64,000 bases of DNA. It comes from Paenibacillus elgii NBRC 100335 (lineage in GTDB: Bacteria; Bacillota; Bacilli; Paenibacillales; NBRC-103111). Positions within the stretch are counted from its first letter, which is position 1. Every line of letters starts with the position of its first letter. The notes beneath the pieces are model-generated. The model made no database searches, was not told where the DNA came from, and saw only the letters and a program-made list of their open reading frames with translations. The position numbers and the translations under genes are program-made. The stretch covers positions 186,001 to 250,000 of the forward strand of contig NZ_BIMB01000001.1 in NCBI RefSeq assembly GCF_004000865.1, given 5' to 3'. Below, piece after piece: positions 1 through 7,496 of the stretch.

Positions 1-763
1 GAATCAGATAGCGCACCGTGCGAACCTTCATACCGCTGCTTTGGGCATGCTCGTCGCCAAGCAGCAGCAAGTTCAAATCCCGGGCGAAGGTGCAAAGCAG
101 TACGCAAGAGATAAGAATCGGCAAAGCAATCAGCTGCACGTGTCCCCAAGTCCGGGCTTCCAGTCCGCCTTGAAGCCAGAAAATAATACTCCGCAGCTCC
201 TGCTCGTTCCGCGAGCTGGCGACCAGAATATTGATCACGGCGGACAGCAAAGCGTTCAGACCGATCCCAAGCAGCAGAAGCGTCGTCACCGTAGAACGGC
301 TGCTCCACCGCCAAACCGCAAGAATGACGCAGACGGCAAACAGCGCTCCGGTAAAAGCGGCAGCCGGCAGCAGCCATACCCCCAGATGCGTCAAGCCGAA
401 ATACAAAGCGCACACGGCACCGGCAGCAGCTCCGCTGGATACGCCGACATAGCCCGGCTCAACGAGCGGATTGCGAAACAATCCTTGCATTGAAGCGCCC
501 GAGATGCCGAGCGCCGCGCCCACAAGCGCGCCGACCAGCACGCGCGGCAAACGCACCTGCTCTATTACGAGCCGCTCCCGTTCCCCTGCTGTGCTGTCCA
601 CCGGGAAGGCCAATTTTTCCAGCAACAGGGCAAACGTTTGTTTAAACGGAACGGACACGGGTCCGAAACCGGCGGCCATTACGATACTGGCTAGGAGAAG
701 CACGAAAAGCAGTCCAAAAACAAAGAACGGGGAGGAAAACAAAAGATGCCGACGCTTGAACAA
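1..763 (-). CDS. FecCD-family iron-siderophore ABC transporter permease (N-terminal part)
   Basis: The reverse strand reads continuously from a TTG codon at 763 to the window edge (about 254 codons), so the C-terminus is missing. The TTG is preceded by GGAGG at 771-775 (7-nt spacing), and an in-frame TAA lies just upstream, which fixes the start. The translation has a first membrane segment, then RLPRVLVG, the family signature GASMQGLFRNPL and further hydrophobic segments. This matches permeases of the FecCD/BtuC family, which form the membrane channel importing ferric siderophores, heme or cobalamin with a binding protein and an ATPase. The partner genes are presumably outside the window on the left. 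Substrate cannot be told from the sequence. Confidence 0.93.
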   Translation of the reverse strand, partial: MFKRRHLLFSSPFFVFGLLFVLLLASIVMAAGFGPVSVPFKQTFALLLEKLAFPVDSTAGERERLVIEQVRLPRVLVGALVGAALGISGASMQGLFRNPLVEPGYVGVSSGAAAGAVCALYFGLTHLGVWLLPAAAFTGALFAVCVILAVWRWSSRSTVTTLLLLGIGLNALLSAVINILVASSRNEQELRSIIFWLQGGLEARTWGHVQLIALPILISCVLLCTFARDLNLLLLGDEHAQSSGMKVRTVRYLI

Positions 764-879
764 CAGGAATCCTCCTTATGATTTCGAGATACGCCCGCTT
801 AACGAACTGTTCGGCTGCGGGCGGTAAAATAAAACATTTGTCTATGTGCAAATATTTTTACCTAATGCAAAATTTATTC

Positions 880-899
880 TATAAGGAAATTTTCTTATA
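880..899. promoter_or_regulatory. 20-bp palindrome between fecCD-type gene and small membrane gene
   Basis: The sequence TATAAGGAAATTTTCTTATA is a near-perfect inverted repeat in the A+T-rich gap between two divergent genes. It lies about 115 bp upstream of the siderophore permease start, where an operator would be expected. It does not match the classic 7-1-7 Fur box well, so the regulator is unknown. Confidence 0.35.
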
Positions 900-988
900 G
901 TCAATAAAATTTGTTATTTCAGGGAAACATTCAAGAGAGCCCGCTGGCTCTTCACTTGTTTTCGACTATGGAGGAGGTCCTTCGATAT

Positions 989-1336
989 ATGTCCGCTGTT
1001 CTCGGCTTTGCGTGTCTTTTCGTCGGTCTGATTATCGTCAATGCCGTCTACTCTTATCAAAGCAAGCACATCGATCCCGCCTTCGGATCGACGTTTCTTT
1101 TTCAATTGAAGATGCTTCCATTGTTTCTTCCGGCGAATTTGTTGATCGGGTACGGTGTCCGCTGGGTACAGCAAAGCTTCGGTCAACTGACAACAGCTCT
1201 CGTATCGGCCAAAATTGTCGAGCTTCTGGTATGTCTGCTTATGGGATATATGTTCATGCAGGAGATGCCAACGTGGAAAACTTGGGTCGGGCTTCTCATT
1301 ATCATCGGCGGGTTTATACTGATGAAGTGGAAGTAG
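989..1336 (+). CDS. Small four-helix integral membrane protein (EamA/SMR-like)
   Basis: This 115-aa protein is almost entirely hydrophobic, with about four predicted membrane helices and the C-terminal pattern WVGLLIIIGGFILMKWK. Size and topology resemble half-size drug/metabolite transporters of the EamA or SMR type. I place the start at the ATG at 989, where the mature-looking sequence MSAVLGFACLF begins, with GGAGGAGG at 970-977 upstream (11-nt spacing, slightly long). A longer in-frame extension upstream has no ribosome binding site and is not needed. Function and substrate are unknown. Confidence 0.6.
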   Translation: MSAVLGFACLFVGLIIVNAVYSYQSKHIDPAFGSTFLFQLKMLPLFLPANLLIGYGVRWVQQSFGQLTTALVSAKIVELLVCLLMGYMFMQEMPTWKTWVGLLIIIGGFILMKWK

Positions 1337-1464
1337 CATTGCGGCGGTTGGAAGACTTTGTGGGGTGAAAACTAGCGATCCTCGTGATAGACTGTAAGGG
1401 CCCTTGAGAGACCGGGTGGGACGATACGTCGGCTTCACCGGTTCTGTCGAGAGGACAACTACAT

Positions 1465-1582
1465 TCAAGGCCGAAGCTTCTTTGGAAGCGCGGGGGAACC
1501 CATTTTTTTGGGGTGAAGCCATTACGCTATGGCCGGGTGCTTGCTCTTTGACCCGAACCCGTCAGCTAACCTCGCAGGCCGA
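1465..1582 (+). promoter_or_regulatory. ydaO-yuaA riboswitch (cyclic di-AMP)
   Basis: The leader holds the conserved ydaO blocks in order: GCGCGGGGGAACCCA near 1488, TTTGGGGTGAAGCC near 1509, CCCGAACCCGTCAGC near 1554 and GCTAACCTCGCAGGCC ending at 1580. GGCC near 1469 and GGCC near 1577 can close the basal stem. The family is known to bind cyclic di-AMP and usually lowers expression of cell-wall and osmolyte genes. Here the aptamer ends only a few bases before the ribosome binding site (AAAGGAGAGG, 1585-1594) of the LysM-CAP gene, so the expression platform may involve access to the ribosome binding site. That last point is inference. Confidence 0.93.
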
Positions 1583-1601
1583 AAAAAGGAGAGGATCTTT
1601 T

Positions 1602-2363
1602 TTGAATCGCATGAAAAAAACTGCTTTGGTGAGTGTTTTGGCCCTTACTTCGGTGTTCGGAGCCGGTATGGCATCTGCTTCCGCTGCACCATGCCCCGTT
1701 ACCGATAACAATACGTTGTCGACGATTTCTCAAAAATACGGCATTGATCTTTCCTCGCTGCTTAAGTCGAACCCGCAGCTTTCCAATCCGAATGTGATTT
1801 GGAAAGGAATGATCATCAACCTTCCGGGATGCGATAACGGATGGCAGCCAACGACTCCGGTGAAACCGCAGCCGGTTCCTGCTAAGCCGCAACCGACCAC
1901 TCCGGTGAACACTCAGCCGACAACGCCAGCCAAGCCGCAGCCGACCACTCCGGCGCAACAACCGGATACCGGCTCCCAGCAAGGGACGGATCAATCCGCT
2001 TTTGCCAGCCAAGTGGTGAATCTCGTGAACCAAGAACGCGCGAAAGCCGGCCTGAAGCCGCTTGCTTCGGACAGCGCCTTGACCTCTATGGCATTGGCTA
2101 AAGCAAAAGACATGTATACTAACAATTACTTCGATCACACGTCTCCGACGTACGGGTCTCCGTTTGATATGATGAAATCTTTCGGCATTACTTTTTCGTA
2201 TGCCGGTGAAAATATCGCAAAAGGCCAGCGTTCTCCGCAAGAGGTTATGAATGCATGGATGAATAGCGAAGGTCACCGCCAAAATATTTTGAGCCCGAAC
2301 TTTACGAAAATCGGCGTTGCTTACTACAACGGCGAATGGGTTCAAGAGTTTATCGCGAACTAA
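1602..2363 (+). CDS. Secreted LysM - CAP (SCP/PR-1, YkwD-like) domain protein
   Basis: The protein has about 253 aa. It starts with a signal peptide (MKKTALVSVLALTSVFGAG, cleavage near ASASAA) and a LysM-type motif around residues 35-75 (TLSTISQKYGIDLSSLLKSN) that should bind peptidoglycan. A proline/threonine-rich linker with repeated TTPxKPQP units follows, then a C-terminal CAP domain (VNLVNQERAKAGLKPL, FDHTSPTYGSPF, YAGENIAKG, GHRQNILSP). The His and Glu residues typical of CAP domains are present. YkwD-like proteins are spore or cell-surface proteins of uncertain activity. TTG at 1602 has an ideal AAAGGAGAGG; ATG at 1611 is an alternative. An upstream in-frame ATG at 1404 lies before and within the riboswitch and is rejected. 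Confidence 0.9.
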   Translation: MNRMKKTALVSVLALTSVFGAGMASASAAPCPVTDNNTLSTISQKYGIDLSSLLKSNPQLSNPNVIWKGMIINLPGCDNGWQPTTPVKPQPVPAKPQPTTPVNTQPTTPAKPQPTTPAQQPDTGSQQGTDQSAFASQVVNLVNQERAKAGLKPLASDSALTSMALAKAKDMYTNNYFDHTSPTYGSPFDMMKSFGITFSYAGENIAKGQRSPQEVMNAWMNSEGHRQNILSPNFTKIGVAYYNGEWVQEFIAN

Positions 2364-2390
2364 TCGCCTATTCTCATACAGATATCGGAT

Positions 2391-2429
2391 ATCGGTCCCC
2401 CTGCTGGGGATCGATTTTGTTTTTTTTTC
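2391..2429 (+). terminator. Intrinsic terminator of the LysM-CAP gene
   Basis: Hairpin arms ATCGGTCCCC (2391-2400) and GGGGATCGAT (2406-2415), with one G-U pair, are followed by a run of T. It separates the LysM-CAP transcript from the next riboswitch. Confidence 0.85.
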
Positions 2430-2499
2430 GAGAAATGGGCATTTCTAAAATTTTTTTTAGAAAATTCCGTATGAAACGATACAGACATATTCAATTGTT

Positions 2500-2592
2500 T
2501 ACTGGTATCATGAGAACTAGGTAGGCAATGAGTTCGAATCTGTATATGGGCACTTGGATTCGAAGGAGCTAGTAGTGCAACCGGACCATCTT
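2500..2592 (+). promoter_or_regulatory. Class II cyclic di-GMP riboswitch
   Basis: The segment contains ATGGGCACTTG (2546-2556) and TAGTAGTGCAACCG (2570-2583), near-identical to the conserved core of class II c-di-GMP aptamers as remembered from the Clostridium examples. TTCGAATC (2533-2540) pairs perfectly with GATTCGAA (2557-2564), and TGGT (2503-2506) can close P1 with ACCA (2585-2588). A terminator begins at 2585 and reuses that ACCA, so folding of P1 and of the terminator are mutually exclusive. This predicts that ligand binding permits read-through (an ON switch), as known for class II elements in Clostridioides. The switch direction is inference. Confidence 0.85.
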
Positions 2593-2628
2593 TCTTAGCC
2601 GTCGCTAGGAAAGGTGGTTTTTGTTTTT
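2585..2628 (+). terminator. Riboswitch-controlled intrinsic terminator
   Basis: Arms ACCATCTTTCTTAGC (2585-2599) and GCTAGGAAAGGTGGT (2604-2618) form a long stem with a tetraloop and G-U pairs, followed by TTTTGTTTTT. The left arm overlaps P1 of the c-di-GMP-II aptamer, the usual expression platform design. Confidence 0.88.
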
Positions 2629-2661
2629 CAATCATTTTTTCTAAACTAGGGGGTATCCTAA

Positions 2662-2844
2662 ATGAAACAACCGATAGATTGTCAACTTCTCATCGAACAA
2701 TTAGAGATCCCGCTGGAAAAATTCGAAGCGTGGAAAAAAGAGCAGCTTAAACATATGAACACAGAAACCCATGAAATAGCCATGAGCGGAAACGGGACGG
2801 CCGATTATTTTGAAGATTCTCTGCGTCCATCTTCCGAAATTTGA
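2662..2844 (+). CDS. 60-aa orphan protein downstream of c-di-GMP-II riboswitch
   Basis: A strong ribosome binding site (AGGGGG, about 8 nt upstream) and position right after the riboswitch terminator support a real gene. The product is a soluble, charged, mostly helical 60-aa protein (LLIEQLEIPLEKFEAWKKEQ near the N-terminus). I recognise no family. Its C-terminus runs into G+C-rich non-coding sequence, so it may be the 5' remnant of a longer gene cut by a deletion. If intact, it would be a very small c-di-GMP-responsive product. Confidence 0.6.
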   Translation: MKQPIDCQLLIEQLEIPLEKFEAWKKEQLKHMNTETHEIAMSGNGTADYFEDSLRPSSEI

Positions 2845-3296
2845 TCGAGGTCGCTCACCCCCCAGCACTTCCCCCCACTAACCAGGATCGCCGTTTCCCA
2901 AGGACGGGGGCATCCCGGTTCTCCATATCCCCGCATTCGTCGCTCCGGGAGATCTGTCCCATCTTGAGGCGTCTCCCGGCGAATCAGACTGGCAGCCAGA
3001 AAATATGACGATATCACTTTCGCTTCGCGCATCCAATCGGGACCGTTTAAATAATTACCCAAGACCTTGTACATATTAAAAACAGACAGGGGCAAGATGA
3101 ACGCGACCACATTACTAAACGATTTGGGCAAAATATAGCCGTTCGTCATCACCCGTTTTACCGTAGCTTTTTAATGAATTTAAAGCTATGGCAGCGTGCC
3201 TGAATCCGTTACTTACTCCTATAGCATACATTTTTCCAGATTCATCTTTTGGATTTTTCGCTTCGTCGCTCCAACTATGTTCGAGCTTCCGAAGGT
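2845..3296. other. 452-bp stretch without a convincing gene
   Basis: An open frame on the minus strand (2805-3152) gives a poorly composed 115-aa translation with no ribosome binding site and no recognised motif. Its first half (SFSNVVAFILPLSVFNMY) could be a fragment of a membrane protein. I read the interval as degenerate sequence, possibly debris from the gene that once followed the riboswitch. Confidence 0.4.
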
Positions 3297-3503
3297 ATGC
3301 CTTTTTCCTATAAACCATTATGGAAATTGCTTGTCGATCAAGAATTGACGAAAACCGAATTTCGGGAAAGCTTGGGCTTGTCCACCGCAACTCTGGCCAA
3401 ATTAGGGAAGGACGAATACGTCTCGCTGGAAATCATCGATAAGATTTGTACGCATTTCGGCGTCCAGCCGAACGATATCATGGAGCATAAGAAGGATCGA
3501 TAA
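3297..3503 (+). CDS. Small Cro/C1-type helix-turn-helix regulator (YozG-like)
   Basis: The 68-aa protein reads PLWKLLVDQELTKTEFRESL then GLSTATLAKLGKDEYVSLEI and IDKICTHFGVQPNDIME, the compact five-helix XRE fold of YozG-like regulators. The ATG at 3297 matches the usual family start, although the nearby GAAGG is closer than ideal. An upstream in-frame TTG (3249) would add 16 unlikely residues. No partner gene is obvious. It sits alone between degenerate sequence and an epimerase gene on the same strand. Confidence 0.75.
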   Translation: MPFSYKPLWKLLVDQELTKTEFRESLGLSTATLAKLGKDEYVSLEIIDKICTHFGVQPNDIMEHKKDR

Positions 3504-3601
3504 TGCTTTCCGTGTCACAAAATTGCGCCCGTCGCTGTCTTGTATAATGAATCAAAATACAAGGCGTATTTGAATTTGCCGTTCAACGGGAGGCAAGGTG
3601 T

Positions 3602-4459
3602 ATGAAAATTTTAGTTGCCGGAGCAACCGGCGTCATCGGGCGTTTACTGCTGCCTATTCTTGTACGGGAAGGCCATGAAGTCGTTGGCATGACGCGGAAT
3701 GAATCCGCGAAAAGCATCATTATGGAAATGGGGGCATCCCCCTTGGTTGCAGATGCTTTAGACCGGGAGTCCGTGATCGCCGCACTTCGGGAGGCGCGTC
3801 CGGAAGTCGTCATCCATCAGCTCACCTCTTTAAGCAGCTACAACTTGGAAGACAATGCCCGAATTCGAACGATCGGAACCCGAAATCTGGTCGACGCCTC
3901 GCAAGCGGTCGGGGTGAAACGCATGATCGCACAAAGCATATCGTGGACCTACGAACCGGGAAATCACCCTGCCACGGAAGAGGTTCCTTTGGATGTGGAA
4001 GCGCCACAGCCGCGAAAAAGGACCGTTGACAGCGTGCTGGCTCTGGAGCAGGCGGTCGCCGAAATGCCGGAATACGTTATTCTTCGATACGGTCTATTCT
4101 ACGGTCCCGGAACTTGGTACGACCGTAATGGGCTAATGGCCGAGAAGGTGCGGCGCAAGGAGCTGCAGGCGACGGAAGGAGTAACTTCCTTTCTGCATGT
4201 TGAAGATGCGGCGCGGGCAGCGGCTGCTGCACTGGAATGGCCCAACGGGCCGGTGAACGTCGTGGACGACGAACCAGCTCCGGGAACCGAGTGGCTGCCC
4301 TTCTATGCCGCGTCAATCGGCGCACCCGAGCCGGATATCCAGGAAGGCAGCAGCCGCGGCGAGCGCGGGGCAGCCAATGCCAAGGCGCGAAAAGACTATG
4401 GCTGGAAGCCGCTTTATCCGACTTGGCGCGAAGGCTTCCCGGCAAGCTTACAATCTTGA
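3602..4459 (+). CDS. NAD(P)-dependent epimerase/dehydratase family protein (SDR)
   Basis: The 285-aa protein begins with the Rossmann dinucleotide-binding motif GATGVIGRLLLPIL (residues 7-20). It continues with an extended-SDR layout, including HQLTSLSS, ARIRTIGTRNLVDAS, SISWTYEP and a RYGLFYGPGTWYD segment typical of atypical extended SDRs. The classical YxxxK pair is not obvious, so catalysis is uncertain. The start has GGGAGG 7 nt upstream. It is monocistronic, with its own terminator just after the stop. Confidence 0.82.
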   Translation: MKILVAGATGVIGRLLLPILVREGHEVVGMTRNESAKSIIMEMGASPLVADALDRESVIAALREARPEVVIHQLTSLSSYNLEDNARIRTIGTRNLVDASQAVGVKRMIAQSISWTYEPGNHPATEEVPLDVEAPQPRKRTVDSVLALEQAVAEMPEYVILRYGLFYGPGTWYDRNGLMAEKVRRKELQATEGVTSFLHVEDAARAAAAALEWPNGPVNVVDDEPAPGTEWLPFYAASIGAPEPDIQEGSSRGERGAANAKARKDYGWKPLYPTWREGFPASLQS

Positions 4460-4465
4460 AACGAA

Positions 4466-4500
4466 AAAGGGCCGTCAGGATCATTTCCCGACAGCCCTTT
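4466..4500. terminator. Terminator between convergent SDR and DoxX genes
   Basis: AAAGGGC and GCCCTTT arms with GTC/GAC form a hairpin with one mismatch. It lies between two converging stop codons, with T-rich flank on the right for the plus strand. Confidence 0.6.
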
Positions 4501-4509
4501 ACTCCGTTT

Positions 4510-4911
4510 TTATGACAACAATTGCGCTTGCTGATTTTTCAATACTTTCCCTTGCAGCTTGCGGTGATGAAAAATATACGAACCGGCAATGAGTCCGAAG
4601 CCGATCAAGAAAACAAGCCAGCCGCTGGCCGGGTCGCCTACGGCAATGCTCGAATACATCGCCCCTGCCAGATCAATCGTAAAACCCGCATAAGCCCACT
4701 CCTTAATTCTGGGAAATCCCGGAACGAGGAGCGCGATAACCCCTAATAATTTCGCCGTGCCAATAAACGGAAGAAGATAAGCGGGATACCCCAGATGATC
4801 GAATAAAGCCACGGCCTCGGGAACAGACAGGATATCAGGAATCGAACCGAAAGCCATCAATGCCGCCAGCAGCCCTGTAAAAATCCAATAAACAGTTACG
4901 ATCTTCTTCAT
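4510..4911 (-). CDS. DoxX-family membrane protein
   Basis: A 133-aa protein with four hydrophobic helices and the pattern PEAVALFDHLGYPAYLLPFIG then GVIALLVPGFPRIKEWAYAG, characteristic of DoxX-like proteins. Their biochemical role is poorly defined. The start MKKIVTVYW at 4911 lies 6 nt from AGAGGG; an ATG two codons upstream is too close. An ArsR-family regulator gene lies just upstream on the same strand, and ArsR-DoxX pairs are a common arrangement, so the regulator probably controls this gene. Confidence 0.85.
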   Translation of the reverse strand: MKKIVTVYWIFTGLLAALMAFGSIPDILSVPEAVALFDHLGYPAYLLPFIGTAKLLGVIALLVPGFPRIKEWAYAGFTIDLAGAMYSSIAVGDPASGWLVFLIGFGLIAGSYIFHHRKLQGKVLKNQQAQLLS

Positions 4912-5011
4912 ACTCATCCCTCTTCCTTCATTAAGAGTCGTGTTAATTCTCATCCCCATTTACGTAAGCTTCGCCAACTGCTCTTCGAGACGCTCACTCC
5001 CTTCCCTTCCT

Positions 5012-5314
5012 TTACAGCTCCTGCATGTAATTACCCAAGCGGTCGAGCTTCTCATCCCAGCTGTGGCGGAAAGATTCCAACCATACCTCCAGCTCCAGCA
5101 GCGGCAGGGGCCTAAGCTTGCAGATCCGCCGGTTAGCGATCGCTTGCACCTCGACAAGCCCTGCGGCGCTTAGCGCGCGAAGATGCTTGGAAGCTTGCGG
5201 CTGGCTGAGCCCAAGCCGATTGGCAATTTCTCCTACGGTTAAAGGGCCTTCCCGCAAGAGCTCAACCATGTGCAGCCGATTCGGCTCGGCAAGAGTTCGA
5301 AAGGTCGAATTCAT
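5012..5314 (-). CDS. ArsR/SmtB-family transcriptional regulator
   Basis: A 100-aa winged-helix repressor: TLAEPNRLHMVELLREGPLTVGEIA, then recognition helix LSQPQASKHLRALSAAGLVE and wing RRICKLRP. No cysteine cluster typical of metal sensing is visible, so it is probably a non-metal ArsR member. Start chosen at MNSTFRTLAEP (5314), the usual family start; an in-frame upstream extension would run through the putative operator. It is transcribed with the DoxX gene about 100 bp downstream. Confidence 0.88.
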   Translation of the reverse strand: MNSTFRTLAEPNRLHMVELLREGPLTVGEIANRLGLSQPQASKHLRALSAAGLVEVQAIANRRICKLRPLPLLELEVWLESFRHSWDEKLDRLGNYMQEL

Positions 5315-5332
5315 AATCACAATATACCCTAT

Positions 5333-5360
5333 AAGGAATATTCCTGTCAAGGAATATTTA
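5333..5360. promoter_or_regulatory. Putative ArsR operator
   Basis: AGGAATATTCCT (5334-5345) is a perfect palindrome. AAGGAATA recurs as a direct repeat at 5333-5340 and 5349-5356, immediately upstream of the ArsR start. This is the expected position for autoregulation. Confidence 0.5.
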
Positions 5361-5401
5361 AGATGTTTTTTAGCTACTCCCCCTACCCTGCGGGACGAAC
5401 A

Positions 5402-5439
5402 ACATAAAAACCGACCCCTTCCAGGGTCGGTTTTTATGT
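5402..5439. terminator. Bidirectional terminator downstream of htpG
   Basis: A perfect 16-bp inverted repeat: ACATAAAAACCGACCC and its complement around a 6-nt loop (CTTCCA), with A/T tracts on both sides. It ends the htpG transcript. Confidence 0.88.
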
Positions 5440-5452
5440 GCGTGAGCCTAAA

Positions 5453-7333
5453 TTAGACCATAATTTTACAAATATCGTTCGTAAACTCAACCGGATCTTC
5501 AATCGGCAGCCCTTCGATCAACAGCGCTTGGTTGTACAAGAGTGCCGTATACAGGTTCAGCTTCTCTTTATCCTGCTCGTACGAAGTCTGCAGCGATTGG
5601 AACACCTCATGATGGATGTTAATTTCCAGCACCTTTTCCGCCTTGACACTCGGATTATTCGGCATGGCGTTCAATATTTTCTCCATCTCGATACTGACAT
5701 CACCCTCCGTAGACAGACATACGGGGTGCGACTTCAACCGCTTCGAGGCTCTGACGCTGGTTACTTTGCCTTCCAGCAGACCCTTCATGTAGTCGAACAG
5801 CTCTTTGTGATCGTTTTTGTCGGCATCGTCGTTGTCCTTCTTGTCTTCCGCTTCAAAGCCCAGATCGCCGCTGGAGACGGACTTGAATTCTTTGTCCTTG
5901 TATTTCATCAGCATTTTGACGGCGAACTCGTCGATATCATCCGTGAAGTACAGGATTTCGTAGCCCTTCTCGGCAACGAGCTCGGTCTGCGGGAGCTTCT
6001 CGATTCGTTCGTTCGACGGCCCGGAAGCATAGTAAATATACTTTTGGTCCTCCGGCATTCTCGATACGTATTCCTCCAGCGTAACCAGCTTCTTCTCCTT
6101 GGAGGAATAGAACATGACCAGATCCTGCAGCACCTCTTTGTGGCTGCCGTAATCGCTGTACACCCCGAATTTCAGCTGTCTGCCGAAGGACTTGTAGAAT
6201 TGCTCGTATTTCTCTCTTTCATCCTTAAGCAGGCTTAGCAGCTGGCTTTTGATTTTGCTTTCGATATTTTTGGCGATCAGCTTCAATTGGCGGTCGTGCT
6301 GCAGCATTTCTCTGGAAATGTTGAGCGACAGGCTCTCCGAATCGACCATACCTTTGACAAAGCTAAAATAGTCCGGCAGCAGATCGGAGCATTTGTTCAT
6401 AATCAGCACGCCGTTGGAATACAGCTCCAGCCCCTTCTCGTATTCCTTCGAGTAGTAGTCGAAAGGAATATTTTCCGGGATAAACAGGATCGCCTGATAT
6501 ACCACGGCCCCGTCGGCGCTGATATGAATATGCTTGATCGGCTTGTCGAAGCCGTAATGCTTCTCCGCATAGAACTTCTCGTAATCCTCGGCCGTCAGCT
6601 CGCTTTTGTTTTTTCTCCAGATCGGAACCATGCTGTTAATGTGCTGCTCTTCCGTGTAATCCTCAAATTCGTTGTCGCTGCCTTCCTTCAATCGCTTGGA
6701 GGTAACGTCCATCTTAATCGGATAGCGGATAAAATCCGAATATTTCTTAATGATTCCCTTCAGACGGTATACTTCCAAAAACTCCTCGTAGCTCTCGTCC
6801 TCGGTGTTCTCTTTGATCTTCAAAATAATTTCCGTGCCGACCGTGTCTTTGTCGCAAGGCTCGATCGTATAGCCTTCCGCACCCGCCGATTCCCACTTGT
6901 ACGCGCTGTCGCTGCCCAGGGCTTTGCTGATCACCGTTACCACGTCGGCGACCATAAAGGCCGAATAAAAGCCGACGCCGAATTGACCGATGATATCGTG
7001 GCCGTCCTTGAGTTCGTTTTCCTTCTTGAAAGCGAGCGAGCCGCTCTTGGCGATAACGCCAAGGTTCGTCTCGAGCTCTTCCTTGGTCATCCCGATCCCG
7101 GTATCGAGGATCGTCAACGTTCTGTTGTCCTTGTCCGGAATTACTTTAATGTAGTAGCTGTCTTTGTCAAATACAAGCTGATCGTCAGTTAGCGCTTTGT
7201 AGTAAATTTTGTCGATAGCATCGCTGGCATTCGATATCAATTCGCGAAGAAAGATTTCTTTTTGCGTATAAATCGAATTGATCATCATTTCCAATAATCG
7301 CTTGGACTCGGCTTGAAACTGCTTCTTTTCCAT
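5453..7333 (-). CDS. htpG: Molecular chaperone HtpG (Hsp90)
   Basis: The 626-aa product has the full bacterial Hsp90 layout. The N-terminal GHKL ATPase shows [12 protein letters not shown] near residue 37, [11 protein letters not shown] and [13 protein letters not shown]. The middle domain ([20 protein letters not shown]) and C-terminal dimerisation domain follow. It is an ATP-dependent cytosolic chaperone. The start [11 protein letters not shown] at 7333 has AAAGGAG about 10 nt upstream. A strong promoter and a CIRCE element precede it, so it should belong to the HrcA regulon here. In Bacillus subtilis htpG is not under CIRCE control, which makes this arrangement worth noting. Confidence 0.97.
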   Translation of the reverse strand: MEKKQFQAESKRLLEMMINSIYTQKEIFLRELISNASDAIDKIYYKALTDDQLVFDKDSYYIKVIPDKDNRTLTILDTGIGMTKEELETNLGVIAKSGSLAFKKENELKDGHDIIGQFGVGFYSAFMVADVVTVISKALGSDSAYKWESAGAEGYTIEPCDKDTVGTEIILKIKENTEDESYEEFLEVYRLKGIIKKYSDFIRYPIKMDVTSKRLKEGSDNEFEDYTEEQHINSMVPIWRKNKSELTAEDYEKFYAEKHYGFDKPIKHIHISADGAVVYQAILFIPENIPFDYYSKEYEKGLELYSNGVLIMNKCSDLLPDYFSFVKGMVDSESLSLNISREMLQHDRQLKLIAKNIESKIKSQLLSLLKDEREKYEQFYKSFGRQLKFGVYSDYGSHKEVLQDLVMFYSSKEKKLVTLEEYVSRMPEDQKYIYYASGPSNERIEKLPQTELVAEKGYEILYFTDDIDEFAVKMLMKYKDKEFKSVSSGDLGFEAEDKKDNDDADKNDHKELFDYMKGLLEGKVTSVRASKRLKSHPVCLSTEGDVSIEMEKILNAMPNNPSVKAEKVLEINIHHEVFQSLQTSYEQDKEKLNLYTALLYNQALLIEGLPIEDPVEFTNDICKIMV

Positions 7334-7390
7334 TCGAAATCTCTCCTTTTGGACAATAAAGGGTAACAATGGCTGCAAATGACCTCGTTG

Positions 7391-7417
7391 TTAGCACTCT
7401 CTATCTTCGAGTGCCAT
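7391..7417. promoter_or_regulatory. CIRCE element (HrcA operator) of htpG
   Basis: TTAGCACTC (7391-7399), nine bases, then GAGTGCCAT (7409-7417). This fits TTAGCACTC-N9-GAGTGCTAA with 16 of 18 arm bases. It lies between the htpG promoter and its start codon, close to the predicted transcription start. Confidence 0.9.
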
Positions 7418-7426
7418 TCTTTATTT

Positions 7427-7455
7427 TTTATAACATTCCTCCTTTTTAATGTCAA
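7427..7455 (-). promoter_or_regulatory. Sigma-A promoter of htpG
   Basis: On the minus strand TTGACA (7455-7450), a 17-bp spacer and TATAAA (7432-7427). The transcription start would fall next to the CIRCE element. Confidence 0.88.
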
Positions 7456-7461
7456 CCCAAA

Positions 7462-7490
7462 AGAAAAAACGCCTGGAAGCCCAAGCGTCT
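7462..7490 (-). terminator. Probable terminator of ybaK-like gene
   Basis: ACGCTTGG and CCAGGCGT arms (minus strand, one mismatch) are followed by TTTTTTCTTTT. It lies just after the deacylase stop codon and before the htpG promoter. Confidence 0.6.
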
Positions 7491-7496
7491 AGTGTT

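Noticed and set aside
880-899. Palindrome as a Fur box
   Set aside because: The position before a siderophore permease is suggestive, but the sequence fits the GATAATGATAATCATTATC-type consensus poorly, so only an unnamed operator is claimed.
1404-1601. Upstream extension of the LysM-CAP frame starting at ATG 1404
   Set aside because: The extension overlaps the whole ydaO riboswitch and precedes a normal signal peptide. The TTG/ATG at 1602/1611 with AAAGGAGAGG is the real start.
2805-3152. 115-codon minus-strand frame as a gene
   Set aside because: No ribosome binding site, no recognised motif, and the second half is proline/arginine/glycine-rich in the manner of a shadow frame.
5438-7192. 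Long plus-strand open frames opposite htpG (266 and 301 codons)
   Set aside because: They are antisense shadows of a well-supported Hsp90 gene, lack ribosome binding sites and give unlikely protein compositions.
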